Source: Psilocybe azurescens | Taxonomy: Eukaryota > Basidiomycota > Agaricomycetes > Agaricales > Agrocybaceae | Reading direction: 5' to 3' | Assembly (NCBI GenBank): GCA_023853785.1 | Contig: JAJIRX010000648.1 | Span: 62,001 to 126,000 of the forward strand | Length of the DNA stretch: 64,000 bases | Shown here: in pieces, positions 23,286-34,052 of the stretch | Layout of the letters: each line of letters opens with the position of its first letter | Numbering within the stretch: position 1 is the stretch's first letter | The notes under the pieces: generated by a model | The model's input: only the letters and a program-made list of their open reading frames with translations | The model's database searches: none | What the model was told of the DNA's origin: nothing | Program-made: the position numbers and the translations under genes

Positions 23286-26082
23286 ATGTCAATTCAAGAA
23301 CTCGCCCGCTCGTCGACCAGGTGTCGCGTCGAAGCTACCGATGAGACACTCGTCTCCCAACTGTGGTTCAAAACAGACCCTGTTGATCGCGCTTTTCTAT
23401 ACCGAGCGGTACAACTGCAGCTCCAGACTGATTCGCGTGACCATGGGCACTCCGATGCTGTGATGCCTGGTGGATGGAGCTGGTTTGAATTGGTAGTTTT
23501 TAAAGACAAGGATTCTACGGAGGTGGTGGTGAAAGATGGAAAAACATATGCTTGGAGAAGTCATGGAAATAGAACCGATCCAGAGGATCAAAACCAGTCC
23601 ATTGCCAGACATTTCGGTATGGTGTTTGATCGCCGGCAAGAGTTGCTCGACGCTCTGGAGGTTCGTTATGTCTGTGTTTCTCACTTTTTTCATAACCAAT
23701 GTGCTCCTCGATAGGTCGGCAATGTTATTGGCGTCCGCGTCTGTGCCAAATTCGCAGGTTGGATCAACGATGCCCACGAAGGTCGGTTGGTGGCCAAGGT
23801 CCTTAACGAAGGTACGTTCATACCTTTTATTCAGCCCCAATCCCATTAATACTCATCCCATAGATATTTTTTTCGCCGATGTCATGGACCCTCGGTATCA
23901 CCTCAGAGACCCCCGACGACATACCTGAATCAATCGAAGATGGTGTCTACTCTTTGATACCCACTAGCAGCTGCCACGTGAAGGCAGTCAATGACGAACA
24001 AGTTCATAGCCTCTGGTTTACCACTCCGGTTAGCTTTGAATATCAGATATCAAACTCACTTAAACTCATCTAGTAATCACAGATACTAGAGTCGGATGTT
24101 ATTCCAAAGATCGAAGACGTCCAATTGACTACTTATGCTCATCATGAAGGTTCCCCTGCCGATGATGCTACTGGTGTATGGTGCTGGTTCGATCTTGTGG
24201 TTCTGCAGAATGCAGAGGCCACTGAACCGGTAATAAAGGACGGGCGCGCTTTGGTGTGGCGGAGTCACGATGTCCCCAGAGCAGCTACTGCCAACTCCGA
24301 TGAACAAACAGGAACATGTTTTTCTCGAAACCACGAAATGCTTGGTCTTCTCGAGGTGGGTCATTCTCTATTGGTCTTACCTACATACTTAAATCGAAGC
24401 AGGCTGGAAATGTCATTGCAGTCCGCGGCTGTGCCCGTTTCCCAGGATGGGAGATGGATGCACATTCCGCTCGTCTAGTAGTTAGAATTTCGAACAAGGG
24501 TGGGATGTCCCTTTCTACTCGTCCGAATTCTAACTCACATCGATGTCGAATGTTAGGACCTCGCAAAGCAGTAGCCAAACCTACCGTTGACTGGGAAGCT
24601 GTCGTCAAGTCCAACGAGCACTTGCAGGAACAATTAGCAGTATACCTAGACGACGTCACACCTCAAGGCATTGCACCTGCTATCTCCGTTGAAACGACCC
24701 TTTTGACGCAAGAGTTGAGGTCCGATAGACAGTATGGCTCGGGCGGGAGACCTTTAAGACTTTTGTCTCTAGGTGAGTATTGCCTTCACAAAATAGAGAC
24801 AATTCATTGATCACTATGTAGATGGTGGTGGCGTTCGCGGCATTTCTTCTTTGCACGTTTTGAAAGCAATCATGGGCAAGATTACTGGTGATCCAAACGC
24901 TAAGCCCTGTGAATACTTCGACATGATGGCCGGCACCAGTACTGGAGGGTCAGTTTCTTCACCTTCGACCTCGAGAAAACCGAATCTAACTCCAACTTCT
25001 TTTCAGGCTCATAGCAATTATGCTGGGACGGCTTCGGATGTCAGTCGATGAGTGTATTGTCGCGTATGAAAAACTGGCTTCCAAGATTTTCGATGCTGGT
25101 ATTATGAGTAAGATAGGGAATGGAGCCTCTACTGGTGCTCGATTTTCGTCAACGGTTCTGGAAGAAGCTATCAAAGAGGTTGTGAAGCAGACCACAGGAA
25201 ATGCGGACGCATCCATGCGAGATCCTAAAGGAGATTGTGCCGTGTATGTCACCATTTTATTGATAAAGCTCTACTGCGAAAATGAAATGGCTTAACATAT
25301 TGCCCTTAGATTTGTACTTGCGACCCGTGCCGACGATATCAGTAACCGTGTGGCCACACATTTGCGTACCTACACGAACAAGAACGTCGAGAAATCGTTC
25401 GCCGACTATAAGATATGGGAAGCAGCCAGAGCGACGTCTGCCGCACCCACGTACTTCCCTCGAATCAAATTGGATGACTACGAATACGTCGACGGAGGTG
25501 TAGGATTTAACAATCCCGTCCTTTTGTAAGGGTTTTAAATTTCCTAATTGACAAATTCACTGGAATGCTCATGATCGCCTACTTTCCAGATTGATGGGTG
25601 AAGCTCGACTACATTTTGGGTTTGCCCGTCCCTTTGAATGTCTAGTTACTATCGGTACCGGCATGGGCCCCAATGTGGAATTACCGAAAGAAGGCGACAA
25701 TGTCTTTGAAAACATTGGCGGTACAGTGGGCATCGTCAAAAGCATGTGGGAACTCTGCACAAAGGGAGAACACGCCAATCTAATGGCAGAGCCTCTCTGC
25801 GAGCAAGGAACTTACTTCCGCTTCAACGTAGGAGAGAAGATTGCGGAGAAGCGTTGGGTAGAGAAAGTTGACCCTCCTTTCTACAAGAAATGGTTCGGTA
25901 AAGACACCCCAAAGTACATCAACCACTTCACCCCGGAGAATTGGGCAGATGTCACCATCGATATGGCAGATTATGCTCATATGCCTGATCTTGTTAGACT
26001 GACCCAGAAATATGTTGAAACAGAGGATGCACGGGTAAGCCAATGCTCTATGAAAGTAGCGCCCAAGCGCCCTGTGGCTTGA
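23286..26082 (+). CDS. Patatin-like phospholipase with duplicated N-terminal module
   Basis: The C-terminal half is a patatin-like lipid acyl hydrolase. LLSLDGGGVRGISSLHVL (oxyanion loop DGGGVRG) lies at about 24770-24860, GTSTGG (nucleophile Ser in GxSxG) at about 24935-25010 across an intron, and YVDGGVGFNNPV (catalytic Asp of the Ser-Asp dyad) at about 25488. Ahead of it are two homologous modules of about 140-150 residues. Module 1 starts SSTRCRVEATDETLVSQLWF (from about 23310) and module 2 starts SSCHVKAVNDEQVHSLWF (from about 23970). Both contain W.WF(E/D)LVV, VVKDG and a closing GNVI.VR.CA.F.GW segment. I do not recognise this module. The ATG at 23286 opens MSIQELARSS. One extra T in a T7 run (23867-23873) must be removed to join the modules. 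The stop is at 26080-26082, although a donor at about 26036 could give a slightly different C-terminus. It is likely a cytosolic phospholipase A-type enzyme. Whether the modules sense, bind or target is unknown. Confidence 0.85.
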
Positions 26083-26403
26083 ACAGTTCTGTTGACCTAA
26101 TCATCCCGCCACCTGTTTTGTGTGTATTATTTATTATCTCATTACTCGTGTCCGTTTTGGTTCTTGGAGTGGGTTAGGACTACTGCTTTCTTCCTCCATG
26201 TATACGTACTCATTTTGTGACAATCTACTCCCACCACAATTCTTTTCTCACACTGCGCTTTCTACAGGCCGATTAGGGGCTATTTGGTACCGTCTGGTGT
26301 ACCAAATATGATTACGTCGACCTCACGAAATCGCGTCCAACATTTATTGACTCCATCTTGAACTCGTTCTGGTCTTGTTGAATCTGATACCTTTCAATAA
26401 TCC

Positions 26404-27206
26404 AATGGCGTCTGTTCCTGCGAATCCTGAATCTCCAGCGGACTACGCTCGGGCACTGATGGCACAGAAAGACAGCATCGAGGCCGAGCTGCAAGAACAG
26501 GTTACTATCCTCAAGGCGAATAATGTCACTATGCAAACCCCCCTTGTCGATCCCGAAGGCTTTCCACGGGCAGACATCGACCTATGGATCGTACGTACGG
26601 CAAGAAAGCGGATTATTGAGCTAAGAAACGACTTGAAAGATGTGATGGATGAGATAGCGGGGGCATTGGAGAGGGTGTATGATCCCAGTTTGCCAACTCC
26701 CGCCAGCAGCTCAAGTGCAGAATCCACGCCGCCGCTGAAGCCTTTTGCGAAGGTAGAAGCTGTAGCACCTGAGAGTCCGTCTGCCGAAGCGGTGAGCTGA
26801 ACTATTATAACCACGGCAAGGTTGGAATCACCTTTGTGTTGATCCAAATTTTCGTTAGGCTTTGCAGCGTGGAGACCTCGTGCTGAAGTTCGGGGGACTG
26901 GATCATAACTCGTTCAAGTCGAGCTCTCTCCAGCCTCTAGCCGATCTTGTGGCAGCAAGCGAGAATGTAAGGAGAGGTTTTGACGTTCGTCAGAATGATT
27001 GCTAATACTATATAATAAATTGCAGCGCGGCATTGGCATACTGGTTTCACGCGACAATCTAACCAAACGGTTGACACTTACACCTCGTAAAAACTGGGGA
27101 GGCAAAGGAATGCTAGGGTCCGCCAATTCTGGATTCTTATACTATGTCATGTCTCTGATTCAAATTTTTGAATAGTTGCCACATTGTTCCATACACGCCG
27201 TCGTAG
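26404..27206 (+). CDS. NAS2: NAS2/PSMD9, 26S proteasome assembly chaperone
   Basis: This is a proteasome base assembly chaperone; family members bind the Rpt5 tail and hold back premature base-core contact. The ATG at 26404 begins MASVPANPESPADYARALMA. The N-terminal helical part has DSIEAELQEQVTILKANNVT, TPLVDPEGFPRADIDLW and VRTARKRIIELRNDL, the signature of Nas2_N (PLVD..GFPR.DID). A Pro/Ser linker leads to a PDZ-like domain (PFAKVEAVAPESPSAEA, ALQRGDLVLKFGGL, GIGILVSRDN, TLTPRKNWGGKGMLG). The last intron (about 27118-27179) joins GMLG to CHIVPYTPS with stop TAG 27204-27206. Total length is about 225 residues, normal for the family. It is convergent with the acyl-CoA dehydrogenase gene, with only 69 bp between the stops. 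Confidence 0.9.
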
Positions 27207-27275
27207 CGAATGCAGCCAAGTCAATGTAAATTGTAAGATATAACAAATGTATCATAGTACGGATTGCCAGGAGAT

Positions 27276-29528
27276 TTACAGCTTTGATTGCTCCTTTGCG
27301 CCAAAGGCCAACCTCGAGTTGATATTTACCCTGTCGTCGGTGTCGGATTTGGCTCTTCTCAACGATTGGATAGCTGATTCCATACCGCCTTCGATCACCC
27401 ATCTCCTGAAAACCTCGGCATCCAAAATTCTTGTCGGCTCAGAACTCTTGCATGACCATATGGCATGCTCCAAGAGGTACACACTGGAAGTTATCGCACC
27501 AGCAAGCATGATGGCTGGCCGTGGGGCAAGCGGTTTTATAGGCCGGATATGAGATGATACGAATTCTTGGATAGCTTCTTTGAGGATATTCAATGCTGAA
27601 GAAATTTGCCTTTCAAGGTCCGGAGGACAAGATTTCAGTATGTCGTATGTCCACTATAATCGGATTAGGAGCTCAATGTCAGTAGTAATATAGCAACATC
27701 GAAAGAAATGCACCAACAGAGACGAATGCTTGCATGCATATAGAGTCCTGTGCCACTCTAGTGAGGTCGAGAGCTAATACGACGATCGTACCTTCCCAGA
27801 TTCTATGAGAGTATATTTCGTCAGTCTTGTCAATCCCTTACGAGACGAACGGAGGCTTACTTCTCCACGAGCGCGTCTCTGATCGACCGGCCTATCCCAT
27901 TCTCTTCCATGTAACCCGCACCTCCCATTGCAGACATGGCCTCCTCCATACCTGCGCACGCTCTCTCCGCAGCATATGCCTTCGCCACCGGCGTAAGCAT
28001 GCGCAATCTACGCTCCTCGTCCAACGTCGCCTTCCCGCATTCCACTTTACCCAATAAACCCACCACGCCAAACGTCAAATGTGCCAATGCACGATATAAG
28101 ACATTCACAGAGGCTAGTTGTTCAACGTGAATTGGAGTATCTGAGAGCAACACCTTCCCACTGTGGATGGCGCGCACTTTGGCGTAAGATGTAGCGATAG
28201 CGAGACACTTGCGGAGGTTGCCGAGGGACACGGTGGCGGACCAGAGGCGGGCAATGTTGAGCACAGGTGAGATGTTCTTGACGCCCTTCCCCAAGGCTCC
28301 TACAAGGTATCCCTCTGCGGACTCGAGTGAGAGTTCTGCCGTAGGTAAGATGTGCGTGCCTATTTTATTCTTCAGGCGGTGAACAAAGACATTGTTGCTG
28401 GTCGGAGATGGTGCGGGGTCAGAGGGGTTTCTGAGAAGAGGGAGTCGAAGCGGGACGAGGAACAGGGAAAGTCCCCTCGAGCCATCTTGTTGCGAACCCG
28501 TACGAGCAAGGGCGACAGAAACTTCGCTATCAGTGGCACTCGAGAACCACTTCACGCCGTTCAGGCTGTACTTGGGACCGTACGTGGAGGGTTCTCCTGT
28601 GCTGGTGGCCGTTGTCTCAGTGAGGGAGACGTCTGAGCCACCTGGACGCTGTAAAGGCATGAGATATCATAGGTGAGTTGTGGGATTAATTGCTCACCTC
28701 TGTCATCCATTGTCCCGATGTAAAAGCATAGGTAGGATCGCGGCTAAACGAGTTGTTTAATCAGTTGATCGCAACTTAGTCGCGAACGGTCGTTGTACCT
28801 TATTAGACGAGGAAGGATATCTCTCTTCATCCCAGGAGATCCGAGAAGTTCGATGACCCTTGCAGTACCATCTGTCATACTCATTGGACAGAAGACCTAA
28901 AGGCTTTCAGATAAGCTTTCAGCAATAATCATTTGAATCTCTTCCCATACTTCGTTGGTATCTCCGACCATAATCATCATCTTGGCGAAGCCATATACTC
29001 GACTATGTTCGCCAAATTTTCTCTCGTAAAATATCCCTGGGATTCCTTCGCGTTGAGCGATGGCTTTAAGCTCGCGCCAACCTTCACTCGTTTGAAGGTC
29101 GTCGATACGACGCCCCCATTGGTTGTATTGGAGTAATTTGGGAGGGAAAACTCTGCCACTGTCGCTCAGTGTCCGCAGTGCTATGACAACGCCATGCAAG
29201 CCAGTAAGCAATTGCTGTCTTAGAAATCTTATAGCAATTTAGAACAACATACAGGTTACGACCTCTAACCCGCAACGTTCCAGATCTGGTGCGACTTCTT
29301 CGAAGACACTGCAATGAAATATAATATTGGTAATGGTCTACGGGATGAGTTCACGGACACACCTGCTGGGAAGGACACGCTTCAGCAGGCTTGAGAGAAC
29401 AGGATCTGCTGTATATGCATTATCCTCTATGAATGGAGTCTACAAATGAATACTTAATGGTGAATAATCTAAAATTCAATGGGTACAAAAATGTAACCTA
29501 CTGGGTGGAATCCGTCTTCAATGCGCAT
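27276..29528 (-). CDS. AidB-like acyl-CoA dehydrogenase
   Basis: This is an FAD-dependent acyl-CoA dehydrogenase of the AidB-like branch. Exons read leftward from an ATG at 29528 (MRIEDGFHP), then TPFIEDNAYTADPVLSSLLK, VFEEVAPDLERCGLEVV, SLRTLSDSGRVFPPKLLQYN and QWGRRIDDLQTSEGWRELK. FAD/substrate-domain motifs are VFCPMSMTDGTARV, AFTSGQWMTERPGGSDVS and YSLNGVKWFSSATDSEVSVA. The C-terminal helical domain has ARLWSATVSLGNLRKCLAIA, MSAMGGAGYMEENGIGRS and DALVEKIWEGTIVVLALDL. All joins use ordinary 50-65 nt introns with no indel required. The stop is at 27276. Bacterial AidB has weak isovaleryl-CoA dehydrogenase activity and binds DNA; fungal members are usually assumed to act in fatty or branched acyl-CoA oxidation. 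The substrate is not predictable. The first exon is short, so an earlier start is possible. Confidence 0.88.
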
Positions 29529-30094
29529 TTCTCAAGCTTGCAGGGATTAAGAAGGGTAATTTTCCCGCTGGGGAGCCATTGTCAATGTCTATCAACATGA
29601 CTATAATGAGATGAGAGTACCGTTTCCAGGCTCCTATTAGTCCTAAGTCAGCAGTCATTTGATTAAACCCGGGAAAATAGTGCCCGAATGCCGGTCTGTC
29701 AGGCAATTTACATCACGTACCCGCGTTCTTAACCATAGTCTCATTAAATGCCATTTGCAATAACTTATAAAGCAAACCTTAGGCTGAACACAGGCAAAGA
29801 AGTACTGAACATTATATTAGAGGTATTGAGAGACCCGGCTGAGCTTGTCATTGTTAATGACCCAAGCCATAAGTGCACTTTCTTGCAATGTAGCAAACAG
29901 ATAGTATTTGCCACTCAAAAAACTGTTGTATGAATCTGGAAATATGAATACACAAGAGGGGTGCCAATGGACAAAAAAAGTAATAAGGAGAGACTAGGGA
30001 TGCTACAAAAGTCAAAAGCAAAGATAAATATATATATAAGGATGTAAATAGGTGTTGTTTAGGGGAGCCATATTACGGGGGAGAAGATCCATCG
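29529..30094. other. Intergenic region
   Basis: This lies between the start of the acyl-CoA dehydrogenase gene and the 3' end of FunK1 copy 2. AT-rich, with no gene recognised. Confidence 0.4.
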
Positions 30095-32638
30095 TCATTC
30101 TTTTGAGACTTTTAACCTCTTAGAGGGCGGACGGCTGTCGTCATCATCACCCCGCCTTTTATGCCTCAATAGGTCCCCATTTGGTGTCTTGCGAGTAGTG
30201 GTATATCGCACATTTTTGGATTTGGCGCGTTTGGTGATCATCGGAGGAGGCGCCGGTAGAAGAACCCAATCTACCTTTTCATTCTTTTGCTTTTGTATGG
30301 CTTCATCGATGCATCTGAGAAAAGCATCATGGTGTGTTGCCTGAGCTTCCTGATGGACGTCAATAAGAGTTGGGGGGTCGTCTGATTGCTTGAGATTGCA
30401 ATTTTTTCGAGATAATGTTGGCAACACATTGCCGCAAGAGATCTGAGGAGAGTTTTGAATATTTCGTTGTTAAAGTATTGTTGCAGCATGATGATGGTGG
30501 GAAACATTAAGAACTTTGCTTTGACTGATGAGCATATAACTGCATCAGGCGCTTCCCATTTATCCAAATATGTAGACGTCATAGAGTCTCTGTGCGTGGT
30601 GTGCGGCCCATTGTATTTAAGGCATATCCATGTCAAAATATAGAAAAAGGACTCGAGGTCGTCAAGATGATCCTGAGGGGGTGGGGCATCTCCAAAACCT
30701 TCAGAGCTCAAAACGGCAACAGACTGAAAAGCACGAGTTCCCTGATGTGGTGTGCTTAGCATTTCAAAGTTGAAACATTATAAGGTTACGTACCGTCCGG
30801 ATTAGATGCTGAGAAAGTTTACGAACGCGATCGACTCTGATGGCCAAGTCGAGATCAATGAGAACACCACGATTACCCTCTTTACTACCATCCTGACCAA
30901 GTAGAATGTTGTCAATGCTGACGTCTCGGTGTAAAATCCCTCTCATCCACAAATTCCTGTGGCCTGAAAAAGAAATTTAAATTTAATAATGGGAACGAAT
31001 AGACACAGTAAATATAGCTTACCAGCGACAGCATCACGAAAAGCGTACAAAAGCTGCAGCTTGTTGTCGAAATGACGAATAGATTGTCCATAGGCATGAA
31101 GCACAATTCTGGAGAATCTACGATTATGTAGGTATGGCCGTTCGACATAAATACCCTCACAAATAAATCGTCTGAATTGTTCGACGCCGCTCTGGCAGCC
31201 GTCCTCAAAAGCGATCATTTGACTGACTCCATCCATGTCCTTGATCTGCATAAGCAGCTTCCATTCAGCAGTGCGTCTGAAGGGCCGCCAGGAATCCTTG
31301 ATGAGGATAGCTTATCCTGTCTCCGCATCGATAGCATTCCAACAGACTGTTCCGCGTCCCGTCACCATTCGACGAACGAAGCGCATGCTCGTAACATTGT
31401 ACAGATTTGATATCAGTGACTTTCTTGCAGAGCAATCGCATTCAAGTTCTTGGTCCAATTCTTCGGATCTTTTGGTTGAATTCGTGAGCACTTCGCCCGA
31501 ATTTTCGTGCTCTGCGTCGGATTCTTCAGCTTCGTCCTCCGGTGCGTCAGAGTCCCAGTCAGATGCCTCAGAATTTGCATCGGAATCTTCAGAGTCTCCG
31601 TGGTCAGATTCCTTGTCGTCCATTTCATTTGTCCACTGGTTGTAAACTTGGATTTGAGGGTAGTCGGTATCTGCTACCCACCGTACATTAGGATCAAACG
31701 GGCCCTGGAACTCGTTATGCTTGTTGAAGCCTCCACAGACAGTTGAGATGCCGATAATGGCGCGCACAAAAGCAATCGCGTCGGCATGAATATCGATTGC
31801 AGGTATCAATCGGAGCATGCCAGAGCGATCATACACATGAATGTGGGCTTGGGATTCTGTGAGAACGACAGCAGGAACATATCGCCGGTGCGGTTGTTGA
31901 TTAAAACATTGTCTAGTCTAGGTATTAAGCCGATGCATGACCGAATTTACAGTACTACTCACCTTGAATATACCGCAATCTGTAACAAGACATCTCGTTC
32001 GTTCAAGTTGGCGTCTGTCTTCACCTCCACAGGCGCAATGCAATGGGCATATTGTGGAATATCGACGTCAACTTCTCTACCAGACAGAGAAGGGCCGCCT
32101 CCCATAACTGATAGGTCTGGCGATGTTTTGATAGCATCGTCGTCCTGTTCTTCTTCATACTTCATAGATTTCTTGTGAGTTTCCGTGATCCAACGTAGAT
32201 GAGAATCCTCCTCGTTATAGAAGTAATCGAGGATTGCCTCGATAATGCGACTGAGTGGTTCGTATAGGTACCTCTCAGCCAAATGGGATTGAGACTCCTG
32301 CGCATCTTGGCTAAGCTTCTTCAATACTATCCATTCACTGGAGTTGTCGTTATAAAGTAGGCACTTTTTGAGGAATGTTTCGATGGGGAGATCTTTATAG
32401 GCACTATAGATGTTCTTAGTGTTCGTTTTATAATGAGCCTTGTTTTTGCAGAGCTCGAATGCAAGGTCGGGCTTCATAACTGCACCAGTCCTGCGTTCTG
32501 CCGACAAGGTAAATTGGATTGGCAAGACGTCTTCACAGAAGTGCTGTTGACATAGACAGAGTTAATATTTGTGCTTTTGGTTCGAACAGAGCTCTCAGTG
32601 GGATGCCTAGTAATTGCGATTGGTGTGCAGTTGAGCAA
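30095..32638 (-). pseudogene. FunK1-type protein kinase, copy 2 (inverted, damaged)
   Basis: This is collinear with copy 1 at 18-21 kb but on the other strand. It shows HPTESSVRTKSTNI, MKPDLAFELCKNKAHYKTNT, YLYEPLSRIIEAILDYF, GGGPSLSGREVDVDIPQYAH, HIHVYDRSGMLRLIPAIDIH, the acidic linker, MRFVRRMVTGRGTVCWNAID, GILHRDVSIDNILLGQDG, GVLIDLDLAIRVDRVRK and DDLESFFYILTWICLKYNGP. Damage includes an in-frame TAA (31312-31314 on the plus strand) where copy 1 has CAA, directly before AILIKDSW and upstream of the whole kinase C-lobe. One base is missing in an A6 run (T6 at 30412-30417). The position equivalent to the relict's initiator ATG reads ACA, leaving MKPDLAF (about 32475) as the first Met. The nonsense codon is a substitution, so it is unlikely to be a homopolymer artefact. 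The C-terminus is basic (SRPPSKRLKVSKE). Readthrough or a misread base cannot be excluded. Confidence 0.78.
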
Positions 32639-33229
32639 AATAATTGTTTTTCGAGTCCATGATGGCAAACGTCACCTTTCAATCTGATATTTATGCCAGA
32701 GAGGCATCCACTGATATCCGCGAGAATGAATGAACTGTCAGTAGAAGCGGTTGTAGTGATAGCGGCTGAGCGGAAGAGATAATCGATGTGGACGTTCCCT
32801 GTAAGAATGACATTGGGGCACTCGTTCAAAGTCGGACACATTATACAGCACATGATCGCGTTTCGCGCAGTCTCGATTCTCAGTCAAGTCTCAGTGCAAC
32901 TTTCTTGCAACCTTCTCCCGGCCCTCTCCCAACTTTCACCTTACCCGTTATTTTTCTTGCTTTAGATTCATTCTCTTTATCCTCAAGATTTGAGCAGTAC
33001 GTGCTCACCAGTAACTAACTAGTTTTATTTAGGTTTTACTGATAAGTCTTTATTCGATCTTTCAAAGTCTGGCCTGGTTGTTGACCACGAGATCACCGCG
33101 AACTGTTTAGTACTACCATTCGACAAAATACAGTACTCTATTGCATCAAGCGCGATTTATATATTCAACGGCTGGAAATAAACTCAAGGACCATGGTTAT
33201 GCCATCATTCTTATCTCCTGCTGCTTCAA
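32639..33229. other. Intergenic region
   Basis: Upstream flank of FunK1 copy 2. The part to about 32700 is similar to sequence around 16560-16640 ahead of the relict (GGIKVRLKGD-like and SGINIRLKGD-like readings), so the duplication extends upstream of the coding part. No gene recognised. Confidence 0.4.
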
Positions 33230-33369
33230 CTATTTCCTGAGCTTCCTCGTGCCTCTTTGCCCTCCTTTGCCCAGGGGGAGCCCGGTCAAATATCTGTATA
33301 TATCGATATTTTCGCTTCCAATGGAACCGGTTTCGTTGAAATCCGAAGGTGGGCCTTCATGCTCGGAAG

Positions 33370-34052
33370 TCAATAAATCCACTGAAAGACTCTGCCATCT
33401 ATAAGTTGGCCAGTCCGAACTTTAAAGAAGTCCTCGGGACCAAACCTGCAGAGTCAACATAAAATTTTAGTATCAGCACATATTGAACACCAACAGTGAA
33501 AAGCGGCACCATCGAACGTGGCATAAAATGTCGGTGAAAAGTCAAGCTTTAACTAATAACGTACCCGGCATTCAACTCGCGTAGAATCTTCTCGCTGGAA
33601 GGATTCTCGTAGAGCATTACTTCCCCAGCGAACTCGCTACCGCCATTGTGCTCGGGCGGGATATACACCTGGAATCCATTGCGCCAGAAGATCAAGTGTC
33701 GAGTTACCGCTGTCTTCTTTTCTTCGTCCGTCGGTTCTCTTGGGTTTGACTCTGGGATACGCTCTTTGACATCTCCGAGTGAACTGGCCACGGGTGAGTC
33801 CTTGATATCAGGACGCCATCCAAGGTGCGTCTTTTCTGTGGTACGACTTGCATGGACCAGCACCTTTTCCTTCTTCTCCGAATATCGGTGTTTGTCAACT
33901 CGTTGGCTGGAAGGATTGTTCCCCATGACAGAAAATAATGGGTGGTACGGTGTATCTGGTCGAGCTGGTGTAGAGGAGTCGATCGATTCTCGGCGGGAAG
34001 CTGGTCTTGGACTATACTCGCACTCGAGTAGTCTGAGCTGACTGCCTGACAA
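33370..34052 (-). CDS. SEP-domain protein (Shp1/p47-like), C-terminally short
   Basis: SEP domains occur in p47/Shp1-type adaptors of the AAA ATPase Cdc48/p97. The exon from about 34048 reads RPASRRESIDSSTPARPDTP, then TEKTHLGWRPDIKD and the SEP core RHLIFWRNGFQVYIPPE, SEFAGEVMLYENPSSEKIL, RELNAG. After an intron (about 33564 to 33447) it continues FGPEDFFKVRTGQLIDGRVF and stops at 33370. The usual C-terminal UBX domain is not seen. If one base is added in the TTT run at 33385-33387, the frame stays open to a TAG at 33230-33232 (SVDLLTSEHEGPPSDFNE, then YLTGLPLGKGGQRG), still without a UBX. The 5' end is unresolved: an AG acceptor sits at about 34049 and a possible upstream exon (PVPSAARLDPAFKVIR) lies near 34140. 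It could be a truncated duplicate rather than the main Shp1 gene. Confidence 0.6.

Noticed and set aside
31312..31314. RIP-like C-to-T mutation as the cause of the FunK1 stop codon
   Set aside because: One transition is not evidence of RIP. I saw no general excess of such changes between the copies and could not compute dinucleotide bias.
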